From an archaeon GW2011_AR20 (GTDB lineage: Archaea > Nanobdellota > Nanobdellia > SCGC-AAA011-G17 > GW2011-AR20), in NCBI GenBank assembly GCA_000830315.1, contig CP010426.1, forward strand, positions 713,986 through 777,985: DNA of 64,000 nucleotides, in the 5' to 3' direction. This document shows, one piece after another, positions 35,898-43,890 of the stretch; position 1 is the stretch's first letter, and the number at the start of each line of letters is the position of its first letter. The notes below the pieces were generated by a model. The model ran no database searches and was not told the DNA's origin. It worked only from the letters and a program-made list of their open reading frames with translations. A program made the position numbers and the translations under genes.

Positions 35898-36311
35898 TTA
35901 ACTAACTAAGGTTATTGTAACTTGATCGTTATTTTTTTTAAGATTATAAGAGATTCCTGGCTCAAAATTTATCGGCTGATTGCTTACATCTGTGCTTAAG
36001 ATTCTGGCGTATTGTGTTCCTGAGCCCAGAGGAAATTCAATATAAATTTCTCTGCCTTCTATTTTCATTAGGTAATTTTTTCCGTTTAACTCATTAGGAA
36101 GTTTAATTATCCTTGAATAACCATTCTCAACCCTTCCTGCTAAATTAATTTCATTTCTAGTTTGTTCAAGCAGGTTCTGGGCTGTTAATGTGTCTCTTCT
36201 GGAAACTGCAAATGAAAAATAGCCTGAAGACATAACCAAATAAATCAATAAAATAACAACAGCTACGCCGACGAAATACAAAAATTCTATTCCAATCTGG
36301 GATTTTTTCAT
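35898..36311 (-). CDS. archaeal type IV pilin-like protein (class III signal peptide)
   Basis: 137 aa. N-terminus MKKSQIGIEFLYFVGVAVV: short basic leader, then a Q..xE-type hydrophobic helix, as cleaved by archaeal prepilin peptidases. The rest is a predicted beta-rich head (RIIKLPNELNGKNYLMKIEG). One base after another pilin-like gene, so the two probably form a surface filament or adhesion complex. No Cys. Confidence 0.75.
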   Translation of the reverse strand: MKKSQIGIEFLYFVGVAVVILLIYLVMSSGYFSFAVSRRDTLTAQNLLEQTRNEINLAGRVENGYSRIIKLPNELNGKNYLMKIEGREIYIEFPLGSGTQYARILSTDVSNQPINFEPGISYNLKKNNDQVTITLVS

Positions 36312-36312
36312 T

Positions 36313-36876
36313 TTAAAGAGTTACGCATCGTGCATTTTCGCATGCCATTATTCCTGTACAAACTTCCTTAATATTCCACGCACCATTCGCGCATTCTAAC
36401 ACACATCCGTTATTACCGCACCCGCTGTAAGCAGGGGTTCCGCATGTTAATTCACCTCCATCGCATTGTATATTAATAAGAACAGAGTTTCCAAGGGATT
36501 TTACAACAACATTTTTCTTGCCGGGAGTAACCGGAATTGCACCATAAGATGATAAAGGTGCATCTGAAACCTTAACTATCTCGCTTATTTCATTTCCTTT
36601 TCCTTTTATTGTAAATATTATCTCGTTGCCAATAATATTAATGCTTTGCAGGCCCCGAGGAAAATCAATCCTTAATGTAACTTGAGTATCTGCCCCATAA
36701 ACATTAACCTGGTTTGCTGCACCAACAATTTCATTTGTTATTGCATTAATCTTGGAGGTTGTTATTGCATAAGAACTCTCGCTAGAATAACGTGCATATA
36801 ATATTGTGACTGGAATCAATAAAACCAAAACCAATCCCACAATCACCAGATATTCTATAGCAACCTGCGCTTTAAT
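36313..36876 (-). CDS. pilin-like protein with probable AUU start
   Basis: The class III signal KAQVAIEYLVIVGLVLVLL is in frame but has no ATG, GTG or TTG before it: the codon ahead of KAQ is ATT at 36876, preceded by an in-frame TAA, with GAGGTG ideally six bases upstream. The only later candidate (GTG 36846) would remove the processing site. The mature head has six or more Cys in a compact C-terminal region (QCDGGELTCG, GCGNNGCVLEC, ACENARC). 187 aa. Confidence 0.7.
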   Translation of the reverse strand: MKAQVAIEYLVIVGLVLVLLIPVTILYARYSSESSYAITTSKINAITNEIVGAANQVNVYGADTQVTLRIDFPRGLQSINIIGNEIIFTIKGKGNEISEIVKVSDAPLSSYGAIPVTPGKKNVVVKSLGNSVLINIQCDGGELTCGTPAYSGCGNNGCVLECANGAWNIKEVCTGIMACENARCVTL

Positions 36877-36928
36877 TTATATCACCTCTTGAATAGAAAT
36901 AATAAAAGTTAGTATATAAATATTTGGT

Positions 36929-37360
36929 TTAAATTTCCTGATAATGTTTTTTATTTTTACCTGTCAAATATTTTATAAATTCTAGAAATGGTTTTAATAT
37001 TATATGGCCACATAAATAAGTTCCATCAATTTTATTTTTGCTATTAATAGAATGTTTAAAGAATGCTTTGCTACCTCCTTGAGATACATTCATATCACTA
37101 ATTCTTGAACAATATATTAATGGTATTTGTGAGTATGTTTCATGAAATTTCCGAATTTTGTAACCTTCCCCAATTTGAGGATGAATAATTATTATATCAA
37201 ACTCTGGTGATAAAGACACTGGGTTTTCCTCAGCTTCGACCGAATATCCTTTAGCTTATAAAACTTTTAATAAATCCTCCAAATTTTTACCATATTCATC
37301 TGCTTCGCTCATATTAAAATTATGATCAACTAAATAAATTTTGATTTTGTCTCTTCCCAT
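36929..37360 (-). pseudogene. small receiver-like/unknown protein gene with in-frame TAA
   Basis: ATG 37360 opens MGRDKIKIYLVDHNFNMSEADE..., 34 codons, TAA at 37256-37258, then AKGYSVEAEENPVSLSPEFDIIIIHPQ in the same frame to 36929. IYLVDHN and DIIIIHPQ resemble the strands of a response-regulator receiver fold, but key residues are not clear. A single AAA-to-TAA change would explain the stop. It starts one base after the MacB permease gene, so it was the last gene of that operon. Confidence 0.6.
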
Positions 37361-37361
37361 T

Positions 37362-38546
37362 TTACTCATACCTAAGAGCATCAACTGGTCTTAACTTTGA
37401 AGCCTGATAAGCGGGAAGTGCGCCTGAAATCATTCCGACCAAGAACGCAAACAATAGTCCAAACAACAACAAGCCGTATTCAATCCTGATGATTAATAAA
37501 AATCCGGACTGGGAAGAAATTTTTTCAACAATCAAAGCGACAATTGTCCCAAGTGCAGTTCCGAATATTCCCCCGACCAGACCCATTAATCCTGACTCAA
37601 TCAGGAATATTTTCATGATGTCTGAATTTCTTGCGCCAACAGCCTTCATTATTCCAATATCTTTTGTCCTTTCCAAAACGCTTGTATACATTGAATTCAT
37701 TATTCCAATTGCCCCGACAATTAATGAAATAGCAGCTATTCCCACTAAAACAACCTGCATGATTCCAAGAACCTGGCTAATCTGCTCCAAAATCTGCGTA
37801 GCAGTCAATACCTGAAAATTTGTATCATCCCTTTTCTGCTCTAATTCTTTTTCAATTTTTCTCTGCAATGCAGGAATATCAGTATCTGTTTTGGCCTGCG
37901 CGATTATGGTGTCAACATGATCTGGTTCATTAAAAACTTCCCTCGCAGTTTCCAGGGGAATATTAATCTGGTTGTCATCCTGAGAATTTCCAACTTCTTC
38001 CAATATCCCGACAACCTTGAACTCGTGCTTGTTAATCTCAATCTTGTTTCCAATTCTTAACTCCTTTGAGAACATTTCTTTTGCAGCCCTTGCGCCTATG
38101 ATGGCCGCGGATTTCTCTCCTGATTTGATAAACCTTCCTTCCTTCATTTCAATGCCCGAATCTTCAAAAAATTCCTGGAAATCTTCAGAAGGAATTGCAG
38201 CAACTAAAGTAAATGCAACTTCTTTGTTGTTTATAATCTCGCTTGACCTGAATATTGCAGGAATTACATAGTCAAAGCCTGAAATCTTTTCAATGGTATC
38301 AACATCATCTATTGTTAATCCCTGTGAAGCTGTTCCGGGTCCCTGGAATCCCCTTGAAGAAATTAATATCCTGTTTGCCCCGAAAGTTTCAAATTGCTCC
38401 TGTATTGTATTTTCCAAGCCGCGGGAAAGTGTAATCAAAGAGATTATTGCAGCTACCCCGATAATTATTCCTATGATAGTCAGCCATGATCTTAGCTTTC
38501 TATGAAGGATGCTGTTTACTGCAAGCAAAAAATATTCTGTAATCAT
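37362..38546 (-). CDS. MacB/FtsX-family ABC transporter permease
   Basis: 394 aa. N-terminal membrane helix, a large extracytoplasmic MacB-PCD domain (about residues 45-240), then three C-terminal helices with the FtsX signature RTKDIGIMKAVGARNSDIMKIFLIES. Together with the adjacent ATPase it forms a MacB/LolCD-like exporter or mechanotransmitter. Overlaps the preceding gene by four bases. Confidence 0.9.
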   Translation of the reverse strand: MITEYFLLAVNSILHRKLRSWLTIIGIIIGVAAIISLITLSRGLENTIQEQFETFGANRILISSRGFQGPGTASQGLTIDDVDTIEKISGFDYVIPAIFRSSEIINNKEVAFTLVAAIPSEDFQEFFEDSGIEMKEGRFIKSGEKSAAIIGARAAKEMFSKELRIGNKIEINKHEFKVVGILEEVGNSQDDNQINIPLETAREVFNEPDHVDTIIAQAKTDTDIPALQRKIEKELEQKRDDTNFQVLTATQILEQISQVLGIMQVVLVGIAAISLIVGAIGIMNSMYTSVLERTKDIGIMKAVGARNSDIMKIFLIESGLMGLVGGIFGTALGTIVALIVEKISSQSGFLLIIRIEYGLLLFGLLFAFLVGMISGALPAYQASKLRPVDALRYE

Positions 38547-39367
38547 ATTTTTCTTTTTCTTAATTTCCTATAAATAAAGTAGATTATTACTATAGTAATT
38601 ATAGGGATTAAAATGCTTAAGAAAATATTATTTTGAACCAGGCCAAGCTGCTTAGCCTCTTCTACGGTATAAACATTTAATGCCAATTCCTTGTTTTCAG
38701 CATACTCATTGTTGTTAACATCCTTGTAATTTATGTTGAATAATAATCTCGGATTTCTTTCTCTTGCAATTAATGTAAATTCGGCTGTTTCAAAATCCTC
38801 AACATCTATATCGCTTATATAAACTGTATTTGATGATAAAATTTCATAGCCCTGCACCTGAATCAATGTTAATCTTAGTGATTTAATGTCGCTTAATCCA
38901 AGGTTTATTAATTTTAAAATTATTTTCCCGTTGTCATTTACCTTGACAAGTTCAGAACTTTCCAGAACCAAATCCAATTCCGGTTTTGACTCAACATTTA
39001 TGCTTATCAAAGATTCTTTTACGGTATTATTGTAGGTTATCTTTAAAGGTATCTTGTAGATTCTCGGTTCTGCTTCCGGCAATGCAATTAAATTAAATAC
39101 AAGCTGTTTTCTCTCATCTTCCTCAATCTTTCCTGTAACCTGTTCTGTTGAACTGTCTACAGGAGCAAACGGCAGGTCTGTCAAATCAAGCTTAACTGCA
39201 ACATTGCTCACCTCATCTTCTCCGAAATTCTCCAGCATTATTCTTATGGTTAATTTTTCTCCAGGAGCAACCTTATTCGGCTGTGAAAATACCTCTTGAA
39301 CTCCAATCTGCGCGCTAACCAGATTTGTTACAAGCAAAAGCATGAATAATAACATTAATTTTTTCAT
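38543..39367 (-). CDS. secreted, membrane-anchored CARDB/S-layer-like protein
   Basis: 274 aa: signal peptide (LMLLFMLLLVTNLVSAQ), two Ig-like/CARDB domains (PGEKLTIRIMLENFGEDEVSNVAVKL; DNGKIILKLINLGLSDIKSL), and a C-terminal helix with basic tail (FLSILIPIITIVIIYFIYRKLRKRK). Encoded between permease and ATPase; probably an accessory extracellular component of the transporter. Confidence 0.8.
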   Translation of the reverse strand: MKKLMLLFMLLLVTNLVSAQIGVQEVFSQPNKVAPGEKLTIRIMLENFGEDEVSNVAVKLDLTDLPFAPVDSSTEQVTGKIEEDERKQLVFNLIALPEAEPRIYKIPLKITYNNTVKESLISINVESKPELDLVLESSELVKVNDNGKIILKLINLGLSDIKSLRLTLIQVQGYEILSSNTVYISDIDVEDFETAEFTLIARERNPRLLFNINYKDVNNNEYAENKELALNVYTVEEAKQLGLVQNNIFLSILIPIITIVIIYFIYRKLRKRKI

Positions 39368-39368
39368 T

Positions 39369-40046
39369 TTATCCTCCCTTGTAGATTTCTCCGTCTCTTA
39401 GATTAATAACTTTATTTGCTAATTTGGTTAATTCAAGATTATGAGTAACCAAGATTATTGTCTTGCCTTTTTTATTCAGGTCTTTCAAGATTTTCATTAT
39501 CTCATCCCCTGTCTTAGTATCTAAATTTCCTGTTGGTTCGTCTGCCAGGATAATTTCAGGATCATTTATTAAAGCGCGGGCAATCGCAACCCTTTGTCTT
39601 TGTCCCCCCGACAATTGAGATGGCAGATGATTCATTCGATCCTGCAATCCAACTAATTTTAAAACTTCCCTTGCTTTTTCTAATTTCTCTGCTCTTGAGA
39701 TTCCTTGAAATGTCATTGGCAAGGCAACATTTTCCAATGCAGTTAAGCTTGGAATTAAATTAAATGTCTGAAATATAAAGCCTATCTTCTTTCCGCGTAT
39801 TTGTGCCAAATCGCTTTCTGATAAATGCGAGATATTATGTTCCCCCAAGAAAATTTCACCTTTTGTCGGAGTATCCAAACAGCCGACCAGATGCATTGCT
39901 GTTGATTTTCCTGATCCGCTCGGCCCCATCAAAGCTACAAAATCACTTTTATTAACGCTTAAACTAATTCCGTTTATGGCAGGAATTTCAACCTCATCTA
40001 ATTGATAAACCTTCTCTACATTTGATAAATTAATCAAAGTTGTCAT
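39369..40046 (-). CDS. ABC transporter ATPase, MacB/LolD type
   Basis: 225 aa. Walker [10 protein letters not shown], signature [15 protein letters not shown], Walker [14 protein letters not shown]-loop VTHN. First gene of the three-gene exporter operon, with 1-base spacing to the CARDB protein gene. Confidence 0.95.
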   Translation of the reverse strand: MTTLINLSNVEKVYQLDEVEIPAINGISLSVNKSDFVALMGPSGSGKSTAMHLVGCLDTPTKGEIFLGEHNISHLSESDLAQIRGKKIGFIFQTFNLIPSLTALENVALPMTFQGISRAEKLEKAREVLKLVGLQDRMNHLPSQLSGGQRQRVAIARALINDPEIILADEPTGNLDTKTGDEIMKILKDLNKKGKTIILVTHNLELTKLANKVINLRDGEIYKGG

Positions 40047-40144
40047 ATGCTTTTTGGAATTTTACAGGTATTTAAATGTTTTGTTCTATAATTATTTTAA
40101 AGTAGTAACATACAGAAAGATTTAAAAATGATGGAATACTTAAG

Positions 40145-40729
40145 ATGGTTATGGTAAGCGAGATAGATTTATTTAATTTAGAGGACCCGAATTCCATAAT
40201 AAGAAAAGTTGTGGGGGATGATGAATTAATAGATATAAGCGAATTAGCACAAAGAAGAGTTCAAATTCCGGTTGGATATGAAATCAAAGAATTGAGTATC
40301 GAGAACGGAGAGAGCAAAGAAATAAGTTCTTTAGTTGAGGATGAGATAAAAAAATTCGTTAATGAAGGCTACCCAGATAATATATACACTCCGATATATG
40401 AAGCCATTTTAAATGCGTATCAGCATGGAAATAAACGTGATCCGGACAAGAAAGTAAGATTTGCTTATCATCTCGGGGAATCTCACTTAGATATTTTAAT
40501 TGAAGATGAAGGAACCATATTAAATTCGACTTTTGTGCCGTTCATATTAAAGCATAGGGAATCAGACGTTAAGAGCAAATATATTGATTTTTATAAATTT
40601 GCTCGTAAAGAAAAGCCCAAAGCCAATAACGGGACAGGAACATCCTTCATGCACGCTTACATGGATGAAATAAATTACTATTTGGGCGAGCATGGACTAA
40701 TGGTTCATATGGTTAAAAATAAAAATTAA
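40145..40729 (+). CDS. RsbW/SpoIIAB-like histidine-kinase-type ATPase
   Basis: 194 aa. The GHKL fold: YEAILNAYQHGNK (N-box), LDILIEDEG (G1), NNGTGTSFMHAYMDE (G2). No dimerisation domain and no phospho-acceptor His, as in anti-sigma-factor kinases of the RsbW type. Archaea have no sigma factors, so the partner is unknown. ORF begins ATGGTTATGG; either of two ATGs could be used. Convergent overlap (4 bases) with the SPOUT gene. Confidence 0.75.
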   Translation: MVMVSEIDLFNLEDPNSIIRKVVGDDELIDISELAQRRVQIPVGYEIKELSIENGESKEISSLVEDEIKKFVNEGYPDNIYTPIYEAILNAYQHGNKRDPDKKVRFAYHLGESHLDILIEDEGTILNSTFVPFILKHRESDVKSKYIDFYKFARKEKPKANNGTGTSFMHAYMDEINYYLGEHGLMVHMVKNKN

Positions 40730-41613
40730 TCTATTAATCCTAAAACATAGCTTAATGCATGGCTTGCTCTTAATGGTTTCTTAGTTTCTTTGGTTAATCT
40801 GAAGCTGTAATCAAGTTTATCGCGCAGATTCTGTGTTAATCCAAATTTTTCATTGCCAAAAATCAGAATTATTTTATTGTTTTTATTTTCACTGTAAAAT
40901 TTCTTGAGATTATTTTCATCTAATTTTGAGTTTATGGAGAAGCCAATTTTAATGCCATCTAGTTTTTTGTTTATATTTAAAGTAAATTTTTCATAAGGGA
41001 TTCCCTTCGCTTCTTCCTTTGCTTTATTAATTAAATTTGTGATGTTTTTATTCGTTAAAATATTCAAAGGCAGATTAAATATATAGCACAATCTCAAGAA
41101 ATCCTTAATCTCTTCTTTATCCTCGGGATTTTCCAAAACGATTTCGATGTTTGAATCTTGTTTAAGCATTTTAAATTTCTCCCAATAATTGTTTGGAATA
41201 ATAAATATTCTGTAATAAGAAATGCTTTGCTTCTTAATAAACTCTATATATATTATTTTTTCGGGATTTTCTGAAAATTTGCCTGATTTTAAGGAAGAAT
41301 TAACTTTTTTGATTATTGATTTTCCAGATATGGGAATTTTGCTAAGAAATTTTACCTTAATAAAATAAGATTTTATATTTAAGTTTTCAAAATTATTTTT
41401 GAAGGTCTTGAAATTAAGTTTCTGCCAGTCTTTATACAATGGCAAGATTTGATTTATTTCTTCAAAATATAAAATTTCATCAATATCTTTGCTAGTTTCT
41501 AGAATTAAGCCATTATCTTCATAAAATTTAGCATCATTTAATCTCTCTTTAATTTTGTTTTTTAGTATTTCTCTATTTAATTCAAATTTATGTAAAACTA
41601 ACAAATGTTTCAT
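40726..41613 (-). CDS. SPOUT-class RNA methyltransferase (probable)
   Basis: 295 aa. The C-terminal knot region reads IILIFGNEKFGLTQNLRDKLDYSFRL then KPLRASHALSYVLG, the pattern of SPOUT enzymes (motifs 2 and 3). The N-terminal ~180 residues, Lys/Asn-rich, are not assigned and may bind tRNA or rRNA. The gene has unusually high AT even here. Confidence 0.7.
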   Translation of the reverse strand: MKHLLVLHKFELNREILKNKIKERLNDAKFYEDNGLILETSKDIDEILYFEEINQILPLYKDWQKLNFKTFKNNFENLNIKSYFIKVKFLSKIPISGKSIIKKVNSSLKSGKFSENPEKIIYIEFIKKQSISYYRIFIIPNNYWEKFKMLKQDSNIEIVLENPEDKEEIKDFLRLCYIFNLPLNILTNKNITNLINKAKEEAKGIPYEKFTLNINKKLDGIKIGFSINSKLDENNLKKFYSENKNNKIILIFGNEKFGLTQNLRDKLDYSFRLTKETKKPLRASHALSYVLGLID

Positions 41614-41837
41614 AAATCTAATTAAGATTAAATTTATATAAGGCTTTTTATTTTATTTTTCCTTTTTAGCCCTATACTCTGGAATAGCTGGTAATCCAAA
41701 ACCCGTTCTTATTCTTTGATATATTTTATCTGAGATAAATGATGTGGATTACTTCGGATTTTCAACATTCCACATATTAAAGTACATTCCGGATTAATGG
41801 TAAGGTTTATTAAAGTAAATTTTCTAATAACTTTTAA
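41614..41837. other. intergenic region with a short gene remnant
   Basis: Minus-strand frame ending at TAA 41653 reads IYQRIRTGFGLPAIPEYRAK, which looks protein-like, but no start is present and the frame is closed within ~33 codons upstream. It is probably a 3' scrap of a lost gene. A minus-strand TATA-like element for the SPOUT gene lies near 41630. Confidence 0.3.
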
Positions 41838-41944
41838 GTGGGAGTACCGAAGCGGCCAAACGGGACAGAATTACAAAAAAGTAATGTCCAGACTCAAGAT
41901 CTGTTGGCTTAGTGCCTTCACAGGTTCGAATCCTGTCTCCCACA
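41838..41944 (+). tRNA. tRNA-Leu(CAA) with intron in the anticodon stem
   Basis: Class II tRNA: acceptor GTGGGAG/CTCCCAC, long variable arm (GGC/GCC), T-arm ACAGG/CCTGT, discriminator A. The stem ACAGA/TCTGT around loop CTCAAGA is complete only if about 23 nt (41870-41892) are removed. Those hold hairpin ATTAC/GTAAT and end in CCAGA, so the CAGA repeat makes the exact cut ambiguous by a few bases. The intron is 5' of the anticodon, not at 37/38. Its 3' end is duplicated downstream (integration target). Confidence 0.88.
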
Positions 41945-41946
41945 CT
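41934..41946 (+). repeat. attachment-site-like repeat within the tRNA-Leu 3' end
   Basis: TGTCTCCCACACT. Repeated at 43111 (11 of 13 bases) and 43869 (13 of 13). Typical of integrase targets at tRNA 3' ends. Confidence 0.7.
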
Positions 41947-41982
41947 TACCCCTTATTTTATAAAAAGATAATGTAGAGGGTA

Positions 41983-41994
41983 AGATTTATATAC
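41983..41994 (+). promoter_or_regulatory. promoter of the Fic gene
   Basis: AGATTTATATAC, with the ATG at 42015 about 26 bases from its centre: a leaderless transcript. Confidence 0.5.
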
Positions 41995-42014
41995 TAGTTC
42001 TTATTCTTACTTCT

Positions 42015-43013
42015 ATGGTTTATATATATAAAAAAACAATTGGAGAAAAAAATTATTATTATTTAAGAGCTTCTCAGCGTAAAGGAGCCAAAGTAATTGT
42101 AAAGGATATAGCTTATCTAGGTGGAACTATAGAAGAAGTAAAAAAAGCATTGGAAAATCTGCCGAAATATTCTAATGAGATAAGGAAAGCTTACAAAACA
42201 ATTAATAACTTTTTAGAATCAAATAGATATTTAGAGAAAATAAAATTATCAAAACTAAAAAAAGATAGATTTATTGATTATGAAAAGCTTCTTGAATTGG
42301 AAGCATGCAAGTTACATTTTAGCACAGATTTTAAAAAAAATAATGAACTTACTAAAAAAGAAATTTTAAAGAATTTTATTATAGAATTTGCCCATAATAC
42401 AACTTCTATAGAAGGAAATACTATAAATTTAAATGAAGCCCGTAGCCTATTGCAAGATGGTTTAACACCAAAAAATAAAACCTTAAGAGAAATTTATGAT
42501 CTGCAAAATACTGAAAGAGTATTTTTAAAATTAATTAATTCAAGAGAGGATATCAATCACGAATTCATTCAAAACATTCATTCAGAATTAATGAAGAACA
42601 TTGATGCTAGGTCAGGTTATAGAACAAGTGATGTTAGAGTAATAAAGGCTAATTTTAAAGCTACTCCAGCTCCCTATGTTAAAACAGATATGGAATTATT
42701 ATTAAAATGGTTCAATGATAATAAAAATAAACTACATCCATTAGTTATTGCAAGTGTCCTTCATCATAAATTCGAAAAAATACACCCCTTTATGGATGGG
42801 AATGGAAGAACCGGAAGAATGTTACTAAATTTTATACTTATGAAAAGTAATTATCCCCCTTTAATAATACTAAACAAAGAAAGAAAAGAATATTTAGATG
42901 CTTTAAGAAAAGCCGATAAATTAAATTTAAATGAAATTGATGAAGCTTATAAAGAACTTATCAATTTCAACTCAGACCAAATGATAAAAAACTATTGGAA
43001 TATATTTCTTTAA
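42015..43013 (+). CDS. Fic-family AMPylase-like protein
   Basis: 332 aa. Active-site motif HPFMDGNGRTGRM (HxFxDGNGRxxR) is intact, and the N-terminal part has TTSIEGN, the alpha-inhibitory motif of class II Fic proteins, so activity is probably self-inhibited. The N-terminal ~110 residues contain a wHTH-like start (YIYKKTIGEKNYYYLRASQRKG). Predicted to attach AMP to a target protein. Sits between two copies of the tRNA-Leu 3' end. Confidence 0.88.
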   Translation: MVYIYKKTIGEKNYYYLRASQRKGAKVIVKDIAYLGGTIEEVKKALENLPKYSNEIRKAYKTINNFLESNRYLEKIKLSKLKKDRFIDYEKLLELEACKLHFSTDFKKNNELTKKEILKNFIIEFAHNTTSIEGNTINLNEARSLLQDGLTPKNKTLREIYDLQNTERVFLKLINSREDINHEFIQNIHSELMKNIDARSGYRTSDVRVIKANFKATPAPYVKTDMELLLKWFNDNKNKLHPLVIASVLHHKFEKIHPFMDGNGRTGRMLLNFILMKSNYPPLIILNKERKEYLDALRKADKLNLNEIDEAYKELINFNSDQMIKNYWNIFL

Positions 43014-43110
43014 TTTTCTTCACGCAAAGTTTTACATATTACCATACTATACAAATATATATCATTAAAAGATATATAGTTGCAGTGCAATCAAATCAGG
43101 CTTCTGAGCG

Positions 43111-43121
43111 TGTCTCCCACA
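43111..43121 (+). repeat. second copy of the tRNA-Leu 3'-end repeat
   Basis: TGTCTCCCACA, 1177 bases after the tRNA copy and directly after the Fic gene region. Marks the end of the first insertion. Confidence 0.65.
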
Positions 43122-43148
43122 TCCCTTCTTAAATCAAAAGATTTATAT

Positions 43149-43179
43149 ATTAGTTAATACTAATTAATTATTAACTAAT
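43149..43179. promoter_or_regulatory. operator of the second toxin-antitoxin insertion
   Basis: ATTAGTTAATA, nine bases, TATTAACTAAT: perfect 11-bp arms placed just after TATA (GATTTATATAT) and about 11 bases before the ATG. Suggests autorepression. Confidence 0.6.
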
Positions 43180-43190
43180 AAATTTTAATT

Positions 43191-43475
43191 ATGAAAATGT
43201 TAAAGGTTAGATATAGAAAAAGATTGAAACATTCTCCTACTTTAAATACCGTAATCATGGTAGAAGAAACTTTAAAAAAGATGAATGGAAGTGTTATAAC
43301 CATAGCTGATCTGAAGAAAAAACTACCAAAACAAATAAATCATAATATATTAAAGTTGATTCTTGAATATTTAGAAAAAAGCAATAAAATAGCCTTTAGT
43401 TTAAAAGGGATAACATGGGTATACAATTCTAACCCTAATTTAAGAAGAGCTATAGCGACTGGTTTAGAAATATGA
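43191..43475 (+). CDS. probable antitoxin (winged-helix-like)
   Basis: 94 aa, basic. VITIADLKKKLPKQINHNILKLILEYLEKSNKIAFSLKGITWVYN reads as a winged helix with wing at the end; C-terminal tail NPNLRRAIATGLEI could bind the toxin. The TGA overlaps the ATG of the RelE-like gene (ATGA). The promoter has an 11-bp inverted repeat. Antitoxin role is inferred from the arrangement. Confidence 0.65.
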   Translation: MKMLKVRYRKRLKHSPTLNTVIMVEETLKKMNGSVITIADLKKKLPKQINHNILKLILEYLEKSNKIAFSLKGITWVYNSNPNLRRAIATGLEI

Positions 43476-43819
43476 AAGAGGTAAGAGTAATTTTTTCTCC
43501 AGAGGCCGAAAAAGTATATAGATATTTAAATGAAAAAGCACAATTTTCAAAAAATGAACGCGTTATTTTAAATGCCATAAATAAAAAAATTGAGTTAATT
43601 AAAGCAAATTATCATTATGGTGATCCAATCGCAAAGAATTTAATTCCCAAAGAATATAAAAAAGGATATGGAATAAATAATTTATTTAGGGTAGAACTTC
43701 CTAATTTTTGGAGAATGCTTTACACATTAACAAACGGAGAAAGTAAAATAGAAATAATTGCATTTGTTTTAGAGATTTTGGATCATAAATCGTATAATAA
43801 AAAATTTGGATATAAATAA
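43472..43819 (+). CDS. RelE/ParE-fold toxin
   Basis: 115 aa. VRVIFSPEAEKVYRYL (first strand and helix), GINNLFRVELPNFWRMLYTLTNG and IIAFVLEILDHKSYNKKFGY (central sheet ending in HK..Y) follow the RelE/ParE pattern. It belongs to a different subfamily from the toxins at 20929/22309. Lies between copies 2 and 3 of the tRNA-Leu repeat. Confidence 0.75.
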   Translation: MKEVRVIFSPEAEKVYRYLNEKAQFSKNERVILNAINKKIELIKANYHYGDPIAKNLIPKEYKKGYGINNLFRVELPNFWRMLYTLTNGESKIEIIAFVLEILDHKSYNKKFGYK

Positions 43820-43868
43820 TAATCTTAAAGATAAATTGTCAACACGTAGAACATTTTATGATGGGGCA

Positions 43869-43881
43869 TGTCTCCCACACT
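43869..43881 (+). repeat. third copy of the tRNA-Leu 3'-end repeat
   Basis: TGTCTCCCACACT, identical to the tRNA copy across 13 bases and ten bases before the trmI ATG. Marks the original junction between tRNA-Leu and trmI. Confidence 0.7.
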
Positions 43882-43890
43882 AATAAGAAA

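Noticed and set aside
43858-43890. 11-residue N-terminal extension of TrmI
   Set aside because: These codons are made of the third copy of the tRNA-Leu repeat, and the family N-terminus begins at MINKILID.
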